From Streptomyces canus (GTDB lineage Bacteria; Actinomycetota; Actinomycetes; Streptomycetales; Streptomycetaceae): a stretch of 64,000 nucleotides of DNA. The stretch lies in contig NZ_JAUSYQ010000002.1 of NCBI RefSeq assembly GCF_030816965.1, forward strand, positions 7,740,001 through 7,804,000. The letters are read 5' to 3'. The notes under the pieces were generated by a model that saw only the letters and a program-made list of their open reading frames with translations, was not told the origin of the DNA and made no database searches. Shown here one piece after another: positions 8,966 to 16,864 of this stretch (position 1 is the first letter of the stretch; the number at the start of each line of letters is the position of its first letter). Both the position numbers and the translations under genes were made by a program.

Positions 8966-9846
8966 GCGCGTCCCCTCACGTCGAAGGCGTCCCGCAGCCC
9001 GTCGCCGATCGCGTTGAACGCGCACACGACGAGGATGATCGCGAGGCCCGGCGGAACAATCAGCCACCAGCGCCCCGAGTACGCGGCCGTCAGCCCGGCC
9101 GACAGCATGCCGCCCCAGTCGGTCTTCGGCGGCTGCACGCCGAGCCCGAGATACGACACATAGGCGATGAGCAGGATCGCGTCGGCGATCTGGAACGTGG
9201 CCGCGACGACGATCGTGGACACCGAGTTCGGCAGGATGTGCCGGCGGATGGCCCGCCCGTGCGTGCCGCCGGTGGCCCGCAGGGTCAGCACGTAGTCCCG
9301 GTTCTTCAGCGTGAGCGTCTCGGCCCGCACCAGCCGGGACGGCACGAGCCAGGACACCAGCCCGAGCACGACGATCAGTCCGAGCGTGCCGGGACTGGTG
9401 ATGGCGGACACGACGAGCAGGATGAACAGCGCGGGGATGGCGATGCCGGCGTCGACGACCCGCATCATCACGGCGTCCACCCAGCCGCCCGCATACCCCG
9501 CGACCGCACCCCACAGCGTCCCGATCACGGTGGCGAGGACGCCGGCGGCGAGCCCCACGAGCAGTGACACCTGCCCGCCGTACATGAGCCGCCCGAGCTG
9601 GTCATGCCCGACGGCGTCGGTACCGAGCCAATGGGCCGAATTGGGCGCCAGGTTGACCTGCGTGAGATCGGTATGCGTCTGGTCGGTGGAGTACACCAGC
9701 GGCCCGACGAAACAGAACAGCAGGAAGAGAACGACAACAGCGACCCCGGCAACAGCGAGCCGATTGCGCGCGAAGCGCGCTCTCAGGGGCGCGGGGAACT
9801 GCGCGACAAGCCCCCACCGGCCGGCAGTCAAAACACGACCACTCAC
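8962..9846 (-). CDS. Peptide/nickel-type ABC transporter permease (DppC-like)
   Basis: The 294-residue inner-membrane permease has an N-terminal OppC-type segment (RARFARNRLAVAGVAVVVLF) and the conserved domain containing the EAA loop RATGGTHGRAIRRHILPNS. It pairs with the DppB-like permease. I chose GTG at 9846 because it overlaps the upstream stop in GTGA. An ATG further upstream would add 32 Cys/Gly-rich residues read from inside the other permease gene. Confidence 0.92.
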   Translation of the reverse strand: MSGRVLTAGRWGLVAQFPAPLRARFARNRLAVAGVAVVVLFLLFCFVGPLVYSTDQTHTDLTQVNLAPNSAHWLGTDAVGHDQLGRLMYGGQVSLLVGLAAGVLATVIGTLWGAVAGYAGGWVDAVMMRVVDAGIAIPALFILLVVSAITSPGTLGLIVVLGLVSWLVPSRLVRAETLTLKNRDYVLTLRATGGTHGRAIRRHILPNSVSTIVVAATFQIADAILLIAYVSYLGLGVQPPKTDWGGMLSAGLTAAYSGRWWLIVPPGLAIILVVCAFNAIGDGLRDAFDVRGRA

Positions 9847-10802
9847 GCCCGCCCCTCCTTCACCCGAGGATCGACAACCCGCTGCACCACATCCGCGAGC
9901 AGGGTCCCCACAACAGTCGCCACCGAGATCACCAGCACACACCCGAGCAGCACCGGATAGTCCGACGACTGGGCCGCGGACCAGAACAAGAGCCCCATTC
10001 CCGGGTAGTTGAACAGCTGCTCCACCACCAGCGCGCCCCCGAACAGCACCGGAACGTAATACCCGAGCATCGCCACCACCGGCGTCAGCGAGTTACGGAA
10101 AACGTGCCGGAAGAGCACCGCGTACTGCCCCGCGCCCCCCGCCCGGGCGGTGCGCACATAGTCCTCGGAAAGGTTCTCCAGCGTCGCGCCGCGCATGTAG
10201 CGGCTGAACACGGCCACCATGGACGCGGCACCGGTGACCACGGGCAGCACCAGCCCCGCGGGATCCGCGAGCACCTGCCCCAGCGTGTCCCCTTGCGGCG
10301 CCTGCGACGGAAACCACCGGAGTGTCTGCGTGAACAGCAGAATCAGCAGCAGCCCCAGGAAATACACCGGCGTCGAATACGCGACGAAGCTCAGCGTGGT
10401 GATGACATAGTCGGCCGGCTTGTTCCGCCGCACGGCCTGCCACATACCCAACGGCACAGCCAGCACCAGCCCGACCATCGCGGACAGCACCGTCAACACC
10501 AGCGTCTTCGGCAACCGTTGCTCGATCAGCCGGGAGACCGCCTCGTTCAGCGTGTACGACGTGCCGAGATCCCCCCGCACCAACTCGCGCAGATACAGGA
10601 CGTACTGCACGGGCAGGGACCGATCGAGCCCCTGCTCGTGGTTGAACGCGGCGATCTGCCCGGCCGTCGCCTGCGGTCCGAGGATCCCGCGCGCGGGACC
10701 CCCGGGCAGCGCGTGCAGCAGGCAGAAGACCACGACCGTGACGATCAGGATCACGGCGAGGGCCTGAAGAAGCCGACGGACGAGATAGAGGGCTGTGTCC
10801 AC
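9843..10802 (-). CDS. Peptide/nickel-type ABC transporter permease (DppB-like)
   Basis: The 319-residue permease has the typical start VDTALYLVRRLLQALAVI, six hydrophobic helices, LLHALPGGPARGILG after TM1 and the EAA loop with DYVRTARAGGAGQ. GTG at 10802-10800 shares one base with the TAG of the binding-protein gene (TAGTG), so translational coupling is likely. An in-frame ATG at 10820 would add six residues and is less well placed. It acts with the DppC-like partner and the fused ATPase. Confidence 0.9.
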   Translation of the reverse strand: MDTALYLVRRLLQALAVILIVTVVVFCLLHALPGGPARGILGPQATAGQIAAFNHEQGLDRSLPVQYVLYLRELVRGDLGTSYTLNEAVSRLIEQRLPKTLVLTVLSAMVGLVLAVPLGMWQAVRRNKPADYVITTLSFVAYSTPVYFLGLLLILLFTQTLRWFPSQAPQGDTLGQVLADPAGLVLPVVTGAASMVAVFSRYMRGATLENLSEDYVRTARAGGAGQYAVLFRHVFRNSLTPVVAMLGYYVPVLFGGALVVEQLFNYPGMGLLFWSAAQSSDYPVLLGCVLVISVATVVGTLLADVVQRVVDPRVKEGRA

Positions 10803-12547
10803 TAGCCGATCCACTTCCACTGCGCCGGGTGGAAGTTGGCCAGCGAGTCCTGGGAGAAGCCGCCGAGCCCGTTCTTGACGACGGAGATCTGGTAGTCCGG
10901 CTCGGGCAGCCAGATGACGGGCAGGTCCTTGGCGAGGGCCGCGCTGTAGCCCTGGATGGCCTGGTTCGAACTCGACGTCGTGGAGGCGGAGACGAGCTTG
11001 TCGACGTCCGCGTTCGAGTAGTTGCCGAAGTTGGAACCGCCGCCGGTCTGGAACAGCGAGTCACCGGTCGGGAAGGCGTTGAAGTACCAGCTGCCCGCCG
11101 TGCCGAAGAAACTCAGCTGCCACTTGCAGATCGACTGCCCGGACGTGCACTGCGGGGTCTGCGAGAGCACCGAGTTGACCGGAGCGGTCTTGATGGAGAA
11201 CTTGATGCCGGTCTTCGCGAGCGAGGACTGGATCGCGCTCATCATGTTGTCGGTGACCGCGGAGCCGGACTGCGAGAGCACCTGCATCTCGAACTTCGTG
11301 CCCTTGGCGACGCCTTCACCGCACTTCGCCGGCTCGGAGCAGGTCATGACCCCGCCCTGCTCGGTCCAACCGTGGCTGGTCAGCAGGGACTTGGCGGTGT
11401 CGTTCGAGAAGGGGTACGGGTTGTCCTTCTGCACCGGCGACAGGAAGTCCGAGGCCTGTCCCTGCGGGATGGGACCGTAGCCGGGTACCGCCGTCCCGTT
11501 GAAGACGACCTTCGCGAGACTTGCCTGGTCGATGGAGTGCTGGATGGCCTGACGGGCGTAGAGCTGCTTGAACACGGCGCCCATCGCCGGGTTGTTGAAG
11601 TTGTACGGCATGTAGGTGATCGCCCAGCCCGACCACGGCTCCACCTTGAAGCCCTGCGCGGTGAAGCTGTCCTTCTGGTCGAGGTCGGTCGCCTCGATGT
11701 AGCCGTAGTCGACGCTGCCCGAGCGCAGGGCGTTCTTCTCGGCGTCGGTGGTGGTGAACGGGAGCAGGTTCACCGTGGGGATGTTCGCCTTCTCGCCGCC
11801 GTCGTACTTCTTGTTGGCGGTGAGGACCACCTTGCCGGCGGTGGAGAAGGACTTGACGGAGTACGGGCCGCTGGTGGTCTTCCACAGCGGGTTCGAGGCG
11901 TACCCGGAGATGTTCTTCGCCGCGTCGTTGAGGTACGTCCAGGCCTGCTTGGCATCCCGGCCGCCGGCCCAGGCGTGCTGCGGGAGCGGGTTGATGGAGT
12001 TCAGCTCGTTGGCGAGCATCCACTGCGGGTTGTAGGCCCTGTCGAAGGTGATCGTGAAGTGCCGGGCGTCGACCGTCTTGAAGGACGTCCAGTTGTCCGG
12101 CGCCTTGCCGGGGTTGTAGCCCGCCCACTCGGACTTGTTCGCCTTGATGAGGTCGAACCAGAACTTCACGTCCGCCGAGGTGATCGGCTTCCCGTCGCTC
12201 CAGTGCCGGTCGCCCAGGGTGATCGTCACGCTCTTGTTGTCCGCGGCGAACTCGGCGTCCGTGGCGACCGAACCGGCCTTGTTCCAGCCGATCTTGCCGG
12301 TCGAGCCGTCGTAGGCGATGAGCGGCTCCCACAGCGTGTTCGCGATGGAGATGTTGTTGGTGTTGAGGTGCGCCGCGGTGCCGATCGGCAGGATCCAGTT
12401 CGGGGTGAAGTTCGCGGGCAGCGCGTAGTTGATCGTGTCGTGCGCGGACGACGACGTGCCGCTCGACCCCGAACAGGCGGTGAGCAGCAGGGTGCCCGCG
12501 CTGAGGGCGGCGGCACCGGCGAGGAGTCTCGAGCGGGCAGGGGGCAT
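10802..12547 (-). CDS. Extracellular solute-binding lipoprotein, family 5 (DppA/OppA-type)
   Basis: The 581-residue binding protein begins with a lipoprotein signal (lipobox LLTAC, Cys about 25) and then carries the SBP_bac_5 fold (YALPANFTPNWILPIGTAAHLNTNN...LWEPLIAYDG...WSDGKPITSADVKFWFDLI). Family members bind peptides, nickel or glycans. With a ROK kinase in the operon and a ROK repressor opposite, a sugar-containing ligand such as a muropeptide or glycoside is plausible but unproven. ATG at 12547 was chosen for its signal peptide. The open frame continues upstream only as the antisense of the divergent regulator. Confidence 0.92.
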   Translation of the reverse strand: MPPARSRLLAGAAALSAGTLLLTACSGSSGTSSSAHDTINYALPANFTPNWILPIGTAAHLNTNNISIANTLWEPLIAYDGSTGKIGWNKAGSVATDAEFAADNKSVTITLGDRHWSDGKPITSADVKFWFDLIKANKSEWAGYNPGKAPDNWTSFKTVDARHFTITFDRAYNPQWMLANELNSINPLPQHAWAGGRDAKQAWTYLNDAAKNISGYASNPLWKTTSGPYSVKSFSTAGKVVLTANKKYDGGEKANIPTVNLLPFTTTDAEKNALRSGSVDYGYIEATDLDQKDSFTAQGFKVEPWSGWAITYMPYNFNNPAMGAVFKQLYARQAIQHSIDQASLAKVVFNGTAVPGYGPIPQGQASDFLSPVQKDNPYPFSNDTAKSLLTSHGWTEQGGVMTCSEPAKCGEGVAKGTKFEMQVLSQSGSAVTDNMMSAIQSSLAKTGIKFSIKTAPVNSVLSQTPQCTSGQSICKWQLSFFGTAGSWYFNAFPTGDSLFQTGGGSNFGNYSNADVDKLVSASTTSSSNQAIQGYSAALAKDLPVIWLPEPDYQISVVKNGLGGFSQDSLANFHPAQWKWIG

Positions 12548-12614
12548 GGCGTGCTCCTGGGACCAGGGAGATGGAAGCGGGGGTGGGGCAAGTGAACGCC
12601 CCCTCCGTTGGAAG

Positions 12615-12645
12615 AAATAGGCTTGCCGCTGTAAAAAGCCTGTTT
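12615..12645. promoter_or_regulatory. Candidate ROK-repressor operator in the divergent promoter region
   Basis: The inverted repeat AAATAGGCTT (12615-12624)/AAGCCTGTTT (12636-12645) has one mismatch and an 11-bp spacer. It lies in the A/T-richer 181-bp gap between the transporter operon and the ROK regulator, where an autoregulated repressor would be expected to bind. Confidence 0.5.
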
Positions 12646-12728
12646 CTGCTGTTCTGGAAAAAGCACGGAGAGGGTTTTCGGGCCTACGCTCGACGCCTGG
12701 GCCGTCGAATTCGGGAGTAACTTCGACC

Positions 12729-13922
12729 ATGCTTGAAAAAAGTCCGCCACCGCATCGACGGCACGGCTCCGGCTTCTCCTCGCTGGCCGAGGGCGTCCTC
12801 GAACTCCTCGCCTCCGGGCAGGCGTCGACCCGTACGGAACTCGCCGCTCTGCTCGGCGCCGCGCCCTCGACCGTGTCCTTCGCGGTCGGACAGTTGCTGG
12901 CGCACGGCCTGGTCGCCGAGGAAGGCACCCGGTCCTCCACCGGCGGGCGGCCGCGCAAGGTGCTGCGGCTCGGCGGCAGCGACGGATACGCGGTCGCGGC
13001 CGACCTCGGCGGAAAGCACGCGCATGTCGGGGTCGTGCACCCCGGGGGCGGCCTCACCGACGTGTCGACCGTGCCGTTCGCCACGGCGGACGGGCCCGAG
13101 GCCGCGCTGCCCGGCCTGGCGGACACGCTCCAGACGCTCATCGACCGGCACGGCCGGGAGAAGCTGCGGGGCGTCGGTCTGTGCCTGCCGGGCCCGGTCG
13201 ACGTGGATCCCGGCCTCGTCACCCTTCCGGCGCGCATGCCCGGCTGGAACCGCTTCCCCGTACGGGACTGGTTCGAGGAGCGCTTCGCCGTCCCGGTGGC
13301 CGTCGAGAACGACGCCAACTGCATGGCCGTGGGCGAGCACAGTGTCCGGCCCGTCGAGCACCGGCAGTCGATCATGGTGAAGGTGGGCTCCGGGATCGGG
13401 GCGGGCGTCATCGCGGACGGGCGGCTGTACCGGGGCGCGACCGGAGGGGCCGGGGAGATCACCCACGTCCGCGTCGAGGCCGCCCAGGACACCCCGTGCT
13501 CCTGCGGCAACACGGGCTGCCTGGAGACGGTCGCCTCCGGCGCGGCACTGGTCAGGATCCTGCGGGAACGGGGCCTGCCGGTGGCGAGCACCGAGGACGT
13601 CGTACGCCTCGCTCTCGACGCCGACCCCGAAGCGACCCGCGCGGTCCGCCAGGCCGGCCGCTACCTCGGCCAGGTCCTCGCCGCCAACGTCAACTTCTTC
13701 AACCCCGACGCCGTGTACCTGGGCGGCATCCTCTCCACGCTGGAGCCGTTCGTCGCGGCCGTGCGAAGCCAGCTGTACGAAGGCTGCCATCCGCTGGTGA
13801 CCCAGCACCTGGTGATCGAGCGGACGTCGTTGGGCGCCGATGCCGGCTTGGCGGGGGCGGGCCAGTTCGCGCTGCAGCGGGCACTGGCGCAGGCGATGCA
13901 GACGGTCACCGGCGGCTTGTAG
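12729..13922 (+). CDS. ROK-family transcriptional repressor (NagC/XylR-like)
   Basis: The 397-residue regulator has an N-terminal winged helix (VLELLASGQASTRTELAALLGAAPSTVSFAVGQLLAHG, residues about 22-58) followed by a ROK sugar-binding domain with VAADLGGKHAHVG, the ENDANCMAVGE loop and a zinc signature EITHVRVEAAQDTPCSCGNTGCLE with the full Cys set. It is divergent from the ABC/kinase operon, which it most likely represses until the imported sugar or its phosphate binds. The M81 peptidase gene follows 52 bp downstream on the same strand. Confidence 0.9.
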   Translation: MLEKSPPPHRRHGSGFSSLAEGVLELLASGQASTRTELAALLGAAPSTVSFAVGQLLAHGLVAEEGTRSSTGGRPRKVLRLGGSDGYAVAADLGGKHAHVGVVHPGGGLTDVSTVPFATADGPEAALPGLADTLQTLIDRHGREKLRGVGLCLPGPVDVDPGLVTLPARMPGWNRFPVRDWFEERFAVPVAVENDANCMAVGEHSVRPVEHRQSIMVKVGSGIGAGVIADGRLYRGATGGAGEITHVRVEAAQDTPCSCGNTGCLETVASGAALVRILRERGLPVASTEDVVRLALDADPEATRAVRQAGRYLGQVLAANVNFFNPDAVYLGGILSTLEPFVAAVRSQLYEGCHPLVTQHLVIERTSLGADAGLAGAGQFALQRALAQAMQTVTGGL

Positions 13923-13974
13923 GGGCCCGACCAGCCACGACGAACTCGCAGACAACAACGGACCTGGAGCAACC

Positions 13975-15483
13975 GTGCCTTCATCCCGCCCCGTAATTGC
14001 CATCGCAGGCCTCGGCATCGAATCCTCGACGTTCTCCCCAGCCCGCACCGAAGCCCCCGCCTTCCACCCCCGACGCGGCGACGACATCCTCACCCGCTAC
14101 CCCTTCCTCGCCCCGGGTCAGCGACTGCGCCAGGCCGCCACCTGGCGAGGCGCCCTCGTCGGCACATCGCTGCCCGGCGGCACGGTGACGGCCCGCGCCT
14201 ACGCCGACCTCACCGCCGAACTCCTGGACAGGCTGAAGGAGATCGGCCCCATCGACGGCCTCTGGTACGACATCCACGGCGCGATGACCGTGGAGGGCGT
14301 GGACGACGCGGAAGCCGAACTCCTGCGCCGCATAAGGGAGATCACCGGTCCCGAAACGATCATCTCGGCCTCCATGGACCTGCACGGCAACGTCTCGCGG
14401 GAACTCGCCCACCGCACCGACCTGATCACCTGTTACCGCATGGCCCCGCACGAGGACGCGACGGAGACGAAGGAGCGGGCCGCCCGCAACCTCGTGAACC
14501 ACCTCACGAGCGGCGCTCCCCGCCCGGTCAAGGCCTGGATCCCGGTCCCCGTACTCCTGGCAGGCGAGCAGACCTCCACCCGGATCGAGCCGGCGAAGAG
14601 CGTCTACGCCGCCGTGGCGGAGGTGGAGGGGACCGACGGAGTGACGGACGCGGCGATCTGGGTCGGCTACGCGTGGGCGGACGAGCCCCGCAACCGGGCC
14701 GCGATCGTCGTCACGGGCTCCTCCGCGGACGCGGTGACGACCGGTGCCGAACGGCTCGCCCGCGGCTTCTGGAAGGCCCGCCACGACTTCGACTTCGTCG
14801 CCCCGACCGGCACGCTCGAGGAGTGTCTGGACACGGCGCTGGCCTCGCGGAAGCGGCCGTACTTCATCAGCGACACCGGTGACAACCCGACAGCGGGCGG
14901 CGCCGGTGACGTCACATGGGGGCTCCAACAGGTATTGGCCCGCCCGGAGTTCCAGGAGCCCTCGGGCCCGGTGGTCATCTACGCCTCGCTCCCGGGCCCG
15001 GCCGCCGTCGACACGGCCGTGCAGGCCGGCGTCGGGGCCACGGTCACCGTGACCGCCGGTGCCGAGGTCGACGACCGTCACGCGGGCCCGCTCACCCTGA
15101 CCGGTGTGGTCCACGCGATCCGGCACGGTGACCAGCACGCGGTGACCGAGGCGGTGCTGCGGGTGGGAAGCGTGTATGTGATCCTGACGCGCCTGAGAAA
15201 GCCGTACCACTGTGAACACGACTTCACCGACCTGGAGTTGGCGCCGCGCGAGGCGGACCTCGTCCTCGTCAAGATCGGGTATCTGGAGCCCGAGCTGTTC
15301 GCGATGGCCGCCGACTGGAAGATGGCCCTCACCCCGGGCGGCGTCGACCAGGACCTGCCGCGCCTCGGCCACCGGCGTATCCGCCGGCCGATGTTCCCCT
15401 TCGACCGCGAGATGCCCGACCCGGACCTCAGAGCTCGGCTGATCCCGTCCTCGGACGAGGAGTTGACCGGTCCGGACGAGTGA
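13975..15483 (+). CDS. M81-family metallopeptidase (MlrC/microcystinase C-like)
   Basis: The 502-residue protein matches the DUF1485/MlrC family: N-terminal IAGLGIESSTFSPARTEAPAF, WYDIHGAMTVEGVDDAE and SASMDLHGNVS, which supply probable zinc-binding Asp/His residues, then a C-terminal MlrC domain (SDTGDNPTAGGAGDVTW). MlrC proteins cleave linear peptides, and their natural substrates in Streptomyces are unknown. GTG at 13975 is preceded by GGAGC at a good distance. Its position after the ROK regulator of a peptide-type transporter suggests intracellular processing of the imported compound. Confidence 0.86.
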   Translation: MPSSRPVIAIAGLGIESSTFSPARTEAPAFHPRRGDDILTRYPFLAPGQRLRQAATWRGALVGTSLPGGTVTARAYADLTAELLDRLKEIGPIDGLWYDIHGAMTVEGVDDAEAELLRRIREITGPETIISASMDLHGNVSRELAHRTDLITCYRMAPHEDATETKERAARNLVNHLTSGAPRPVKAWIPVPVLLAGEQTSTRIEPAKSVYAAVAEVEGTDGVTDAAIWVGYAWADEPRNRAAIVVTGSSADAVTTGAERLARGFWKARHDFDFVAPTGTLEECLDTALASRKRPYFISDTGDNPTAGGAGDVTWGLQQVLARPEFQEPSGPVVIYASLPGPAAVDTAVQAGVGATVTVTAGAEVDDRHAGPLTLTGVVHAIRHGDQHAVTEAVLRVGSVYVILTRLRKPYHCEHDFTDLELAPREADLVLVKIGYLEPELFAMAADWKMALTPGGVDQDLPRLGHRRIRRPMFPFDREMPDPDLRARLIPSSDEELTGPDE

Positions 15484-15490
15484 GCTGCCG

Positions 15491-16084
15491 CTACTCGACG
15501 GCCGCGGCGATCAGCAGGTCCAGGAGGGCGATCAGCACGTCCCGGGACGACTCGCGTCGCCGCGCATCGCACAACACCACCGGGACGCCCTCCGGGAGGG
15601 CGAGGGACTCCCTGATGTCCTCGGCCGGGTACGGGTGCCGGCCCTCGAAGCCGTTCACGGCGACGACGAAGGGGATGCGCCGGTGTTCGAAGAAGTCCAC
15701 CGCGGCGAAGCTCGACTCCGGGCGCCGGACGTCGATGAGGACGACCGCGCCCAGGGCGCCGACGGCGAGGTCGTTCCACATGAACCAGAACCGCTGCTGG
15801 CCCGGGGTGCCGAAGAGATAGAGCACGAGTTCGTCACTGATGGTGATCCGGCCGAAGTCCATGGCCACGGTGGTGGCCCGCTTCTGCTCGATCCCGGCGA
15901 GGTCGTCGACGCCCAGGCCCGCGACGGTGAGGGGTTCTTCCGTGCGCAGCGGGGCGATCTCGCTGACCGACCCGACCATGGTGGTCTTGCCGACTCCGAA
16001 GCCCCCGGCGATGAGGATCTTGACGGTGTCGGGTGCGGTGGGAGTACCGGCTGTCTCGGTGGCGAGCGGGTCAGAGCCGACCAA
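15491..16084 (-). CDS. Conservon GTP-binding protein, second copy (CvnD-type)
   Basis: The 197-residue GTPase has P-loop GGFGVGKTT, a DFG switch, LFGTPGQQRF and NGFE at the G4 position. Note Gln-Gln in the G3 motif where the first conservon has Gln-Glu. The start appears to be TTG at 16084, preceded by the strong ribosome-binding sequence GAGGGAAGG. No ATG or GTG is well placed. It overlaps the DUF742 gene by 14 bp, exactly as in the first conservon. It converges with the M81 gene, leaving only 7 bp between stops. Confidence 0.9.
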   Translation of the reverse strand: MVGSDPLATETAGTPTAPDTVKILIAGGFGVGKTTMVGSVSEIAPLRTEEPLTVAGLGVDDLAGIEQKRATTVAMDFGRITISDELVLYLFGTPGQQRFWFMWNDLAVGALGAVVLIDVRRPESSFAAVDFFEHRRIPFVVAVNGFEGRHPYPAEDIRESLALPEGVPVVLCDARRRESSRDVLIALLDLLIAAAVE

Positions 16085-16430
16085 GGCCTTCCCTCACTTT
16101 CTGCAACAGGTCCAGGTCCGGGGTGCGGGGCGAGACGGGACGTGGCGGGTGCGCGGTGATGAGGCCCGCCTCCAGCAGATCGCAGAGCATGATCACGACC
16201 ACGCTGACCGGGAGGTCGAGCAGCGCGGCCAGCTCCGCCACGGCGACGGGGCGGACGCACCGGCGCAGGATGCGGGTCTGCTCGGCCTGCGGGCGCGGGG
16301 CGAGTTCCGGTGGCGGATCCACCGCGGTCACCGTGGTGATGAGGGTGAAATCGGCACGGCTGGGCCGCGTCCTTCCGCCGGTCAGGGCGAACGGTCGCAC
16401 CAGTCTGGCCGCCGCGTCGCTGTCGGTCAC
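16071..16430 (-). CDS. Conservon DUF742 protein, second copy (CvnC-type)
   Basis: The 119-residue DUF742 protein has VRPFALTGGRTRPSRADFTLITTV, EQTRILRRC and the C-terminal helix pair VAELAALLDLPVSVVVIMLCDLLEAGLI. It is shorter than the first copy because the Pro-rich N-terminus is missing. The GTG start is one base downstream of the roadblock stop. Function as in other conservons: an adaptor between kinase, roadblock and GTPase, with no known enzymatic activity. Confidence 0.9.
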   Translation of the reverse strand: MTDSDAAARLVRPFALTGGRTRPSRADFTLITTVTAVDPPPELAPRPQAEQTRILRRCVRPVAVAELAALLDLPVSVVVIMLCDLLEAGLITAHPPRPVSPRTPDLDLLQKVREGLGRL

Positions 16431-16431
16431 C

Positions 16432-16854
16432 TCACCCGCCGGTGGGGCCGATGCCGGCCCGTGGTGCCGCGCTGAGGTGCTCGCCGATCTTCTTCACCAG
16501 CATGTTCATCTGGTACGCCACGACACCGACGTCGGCGTTCGGTCCGGTGAGCACGACGAGGTGGGCGCCGGGCCCCGCGGAGGTGAGGATCAGGAAACTG
16601 TTGGCCATCTCGATGAGGGCCTGGCGCACCGGGCCGCCCCGGAAGTCCATGCTGACGCCCTTGCTCAGGCTCATCAGACCGGACGCGGTCGCCGCCAGCC
16701 GCTCGGCGTCGTCGCGCAGGAACCCGGTGGACTTGCTGACGACCAGCCCGTCCTCCGAGAGCACGACAGCCTGCGTCACGTCGGCGACCCGCTCCACGAG
16801 TCCGGTCAGCAGCTGGTCCAGCTGGGTGTGCGTGGCGGGGGTGGGGCGTGTCAT
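16432..16854 (-). CDS. Conservon roadblock/LC7 protein, second copy (CvnB-type)
   Basis: The 140-residue Roadblock/LC7 protein has LDQLLTGLVERVADVTQAVVLSEDGLVVSKS and DDAERLAATASGLMSLSKG, the standard CvnB core. ATG at 16854 gives the expected length. The frame is open much further upstream, but that part would overlap the kinase gene. It lies 10 bp after the kinase stop. Likely partner: the GTPase at 15491-16084. Confidence 0.92.
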   Translation of the reverse strand: MTRPTPATHTQLDQLLTGLVERVADVTQAVVLSEDGLVVSKSTGFLRDDAERLAATASGLMSLSKGVSMDFRGGPVRQALIEMANSFLILTSAGPGAHLVVLTGPNADVGVVAYQMNMLVKKIGEHLSAAPRAGIGPTGG

Positions 16855-16864
16855 GGCGTGTCCT

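Noticed and set aside
12548..13591. Upstream extension of the family 5 binding-protein frame to 13591
   Set aside because: It would run antisense through the ROK regulator. The lipoprotein signal starts cleanly at 12547.
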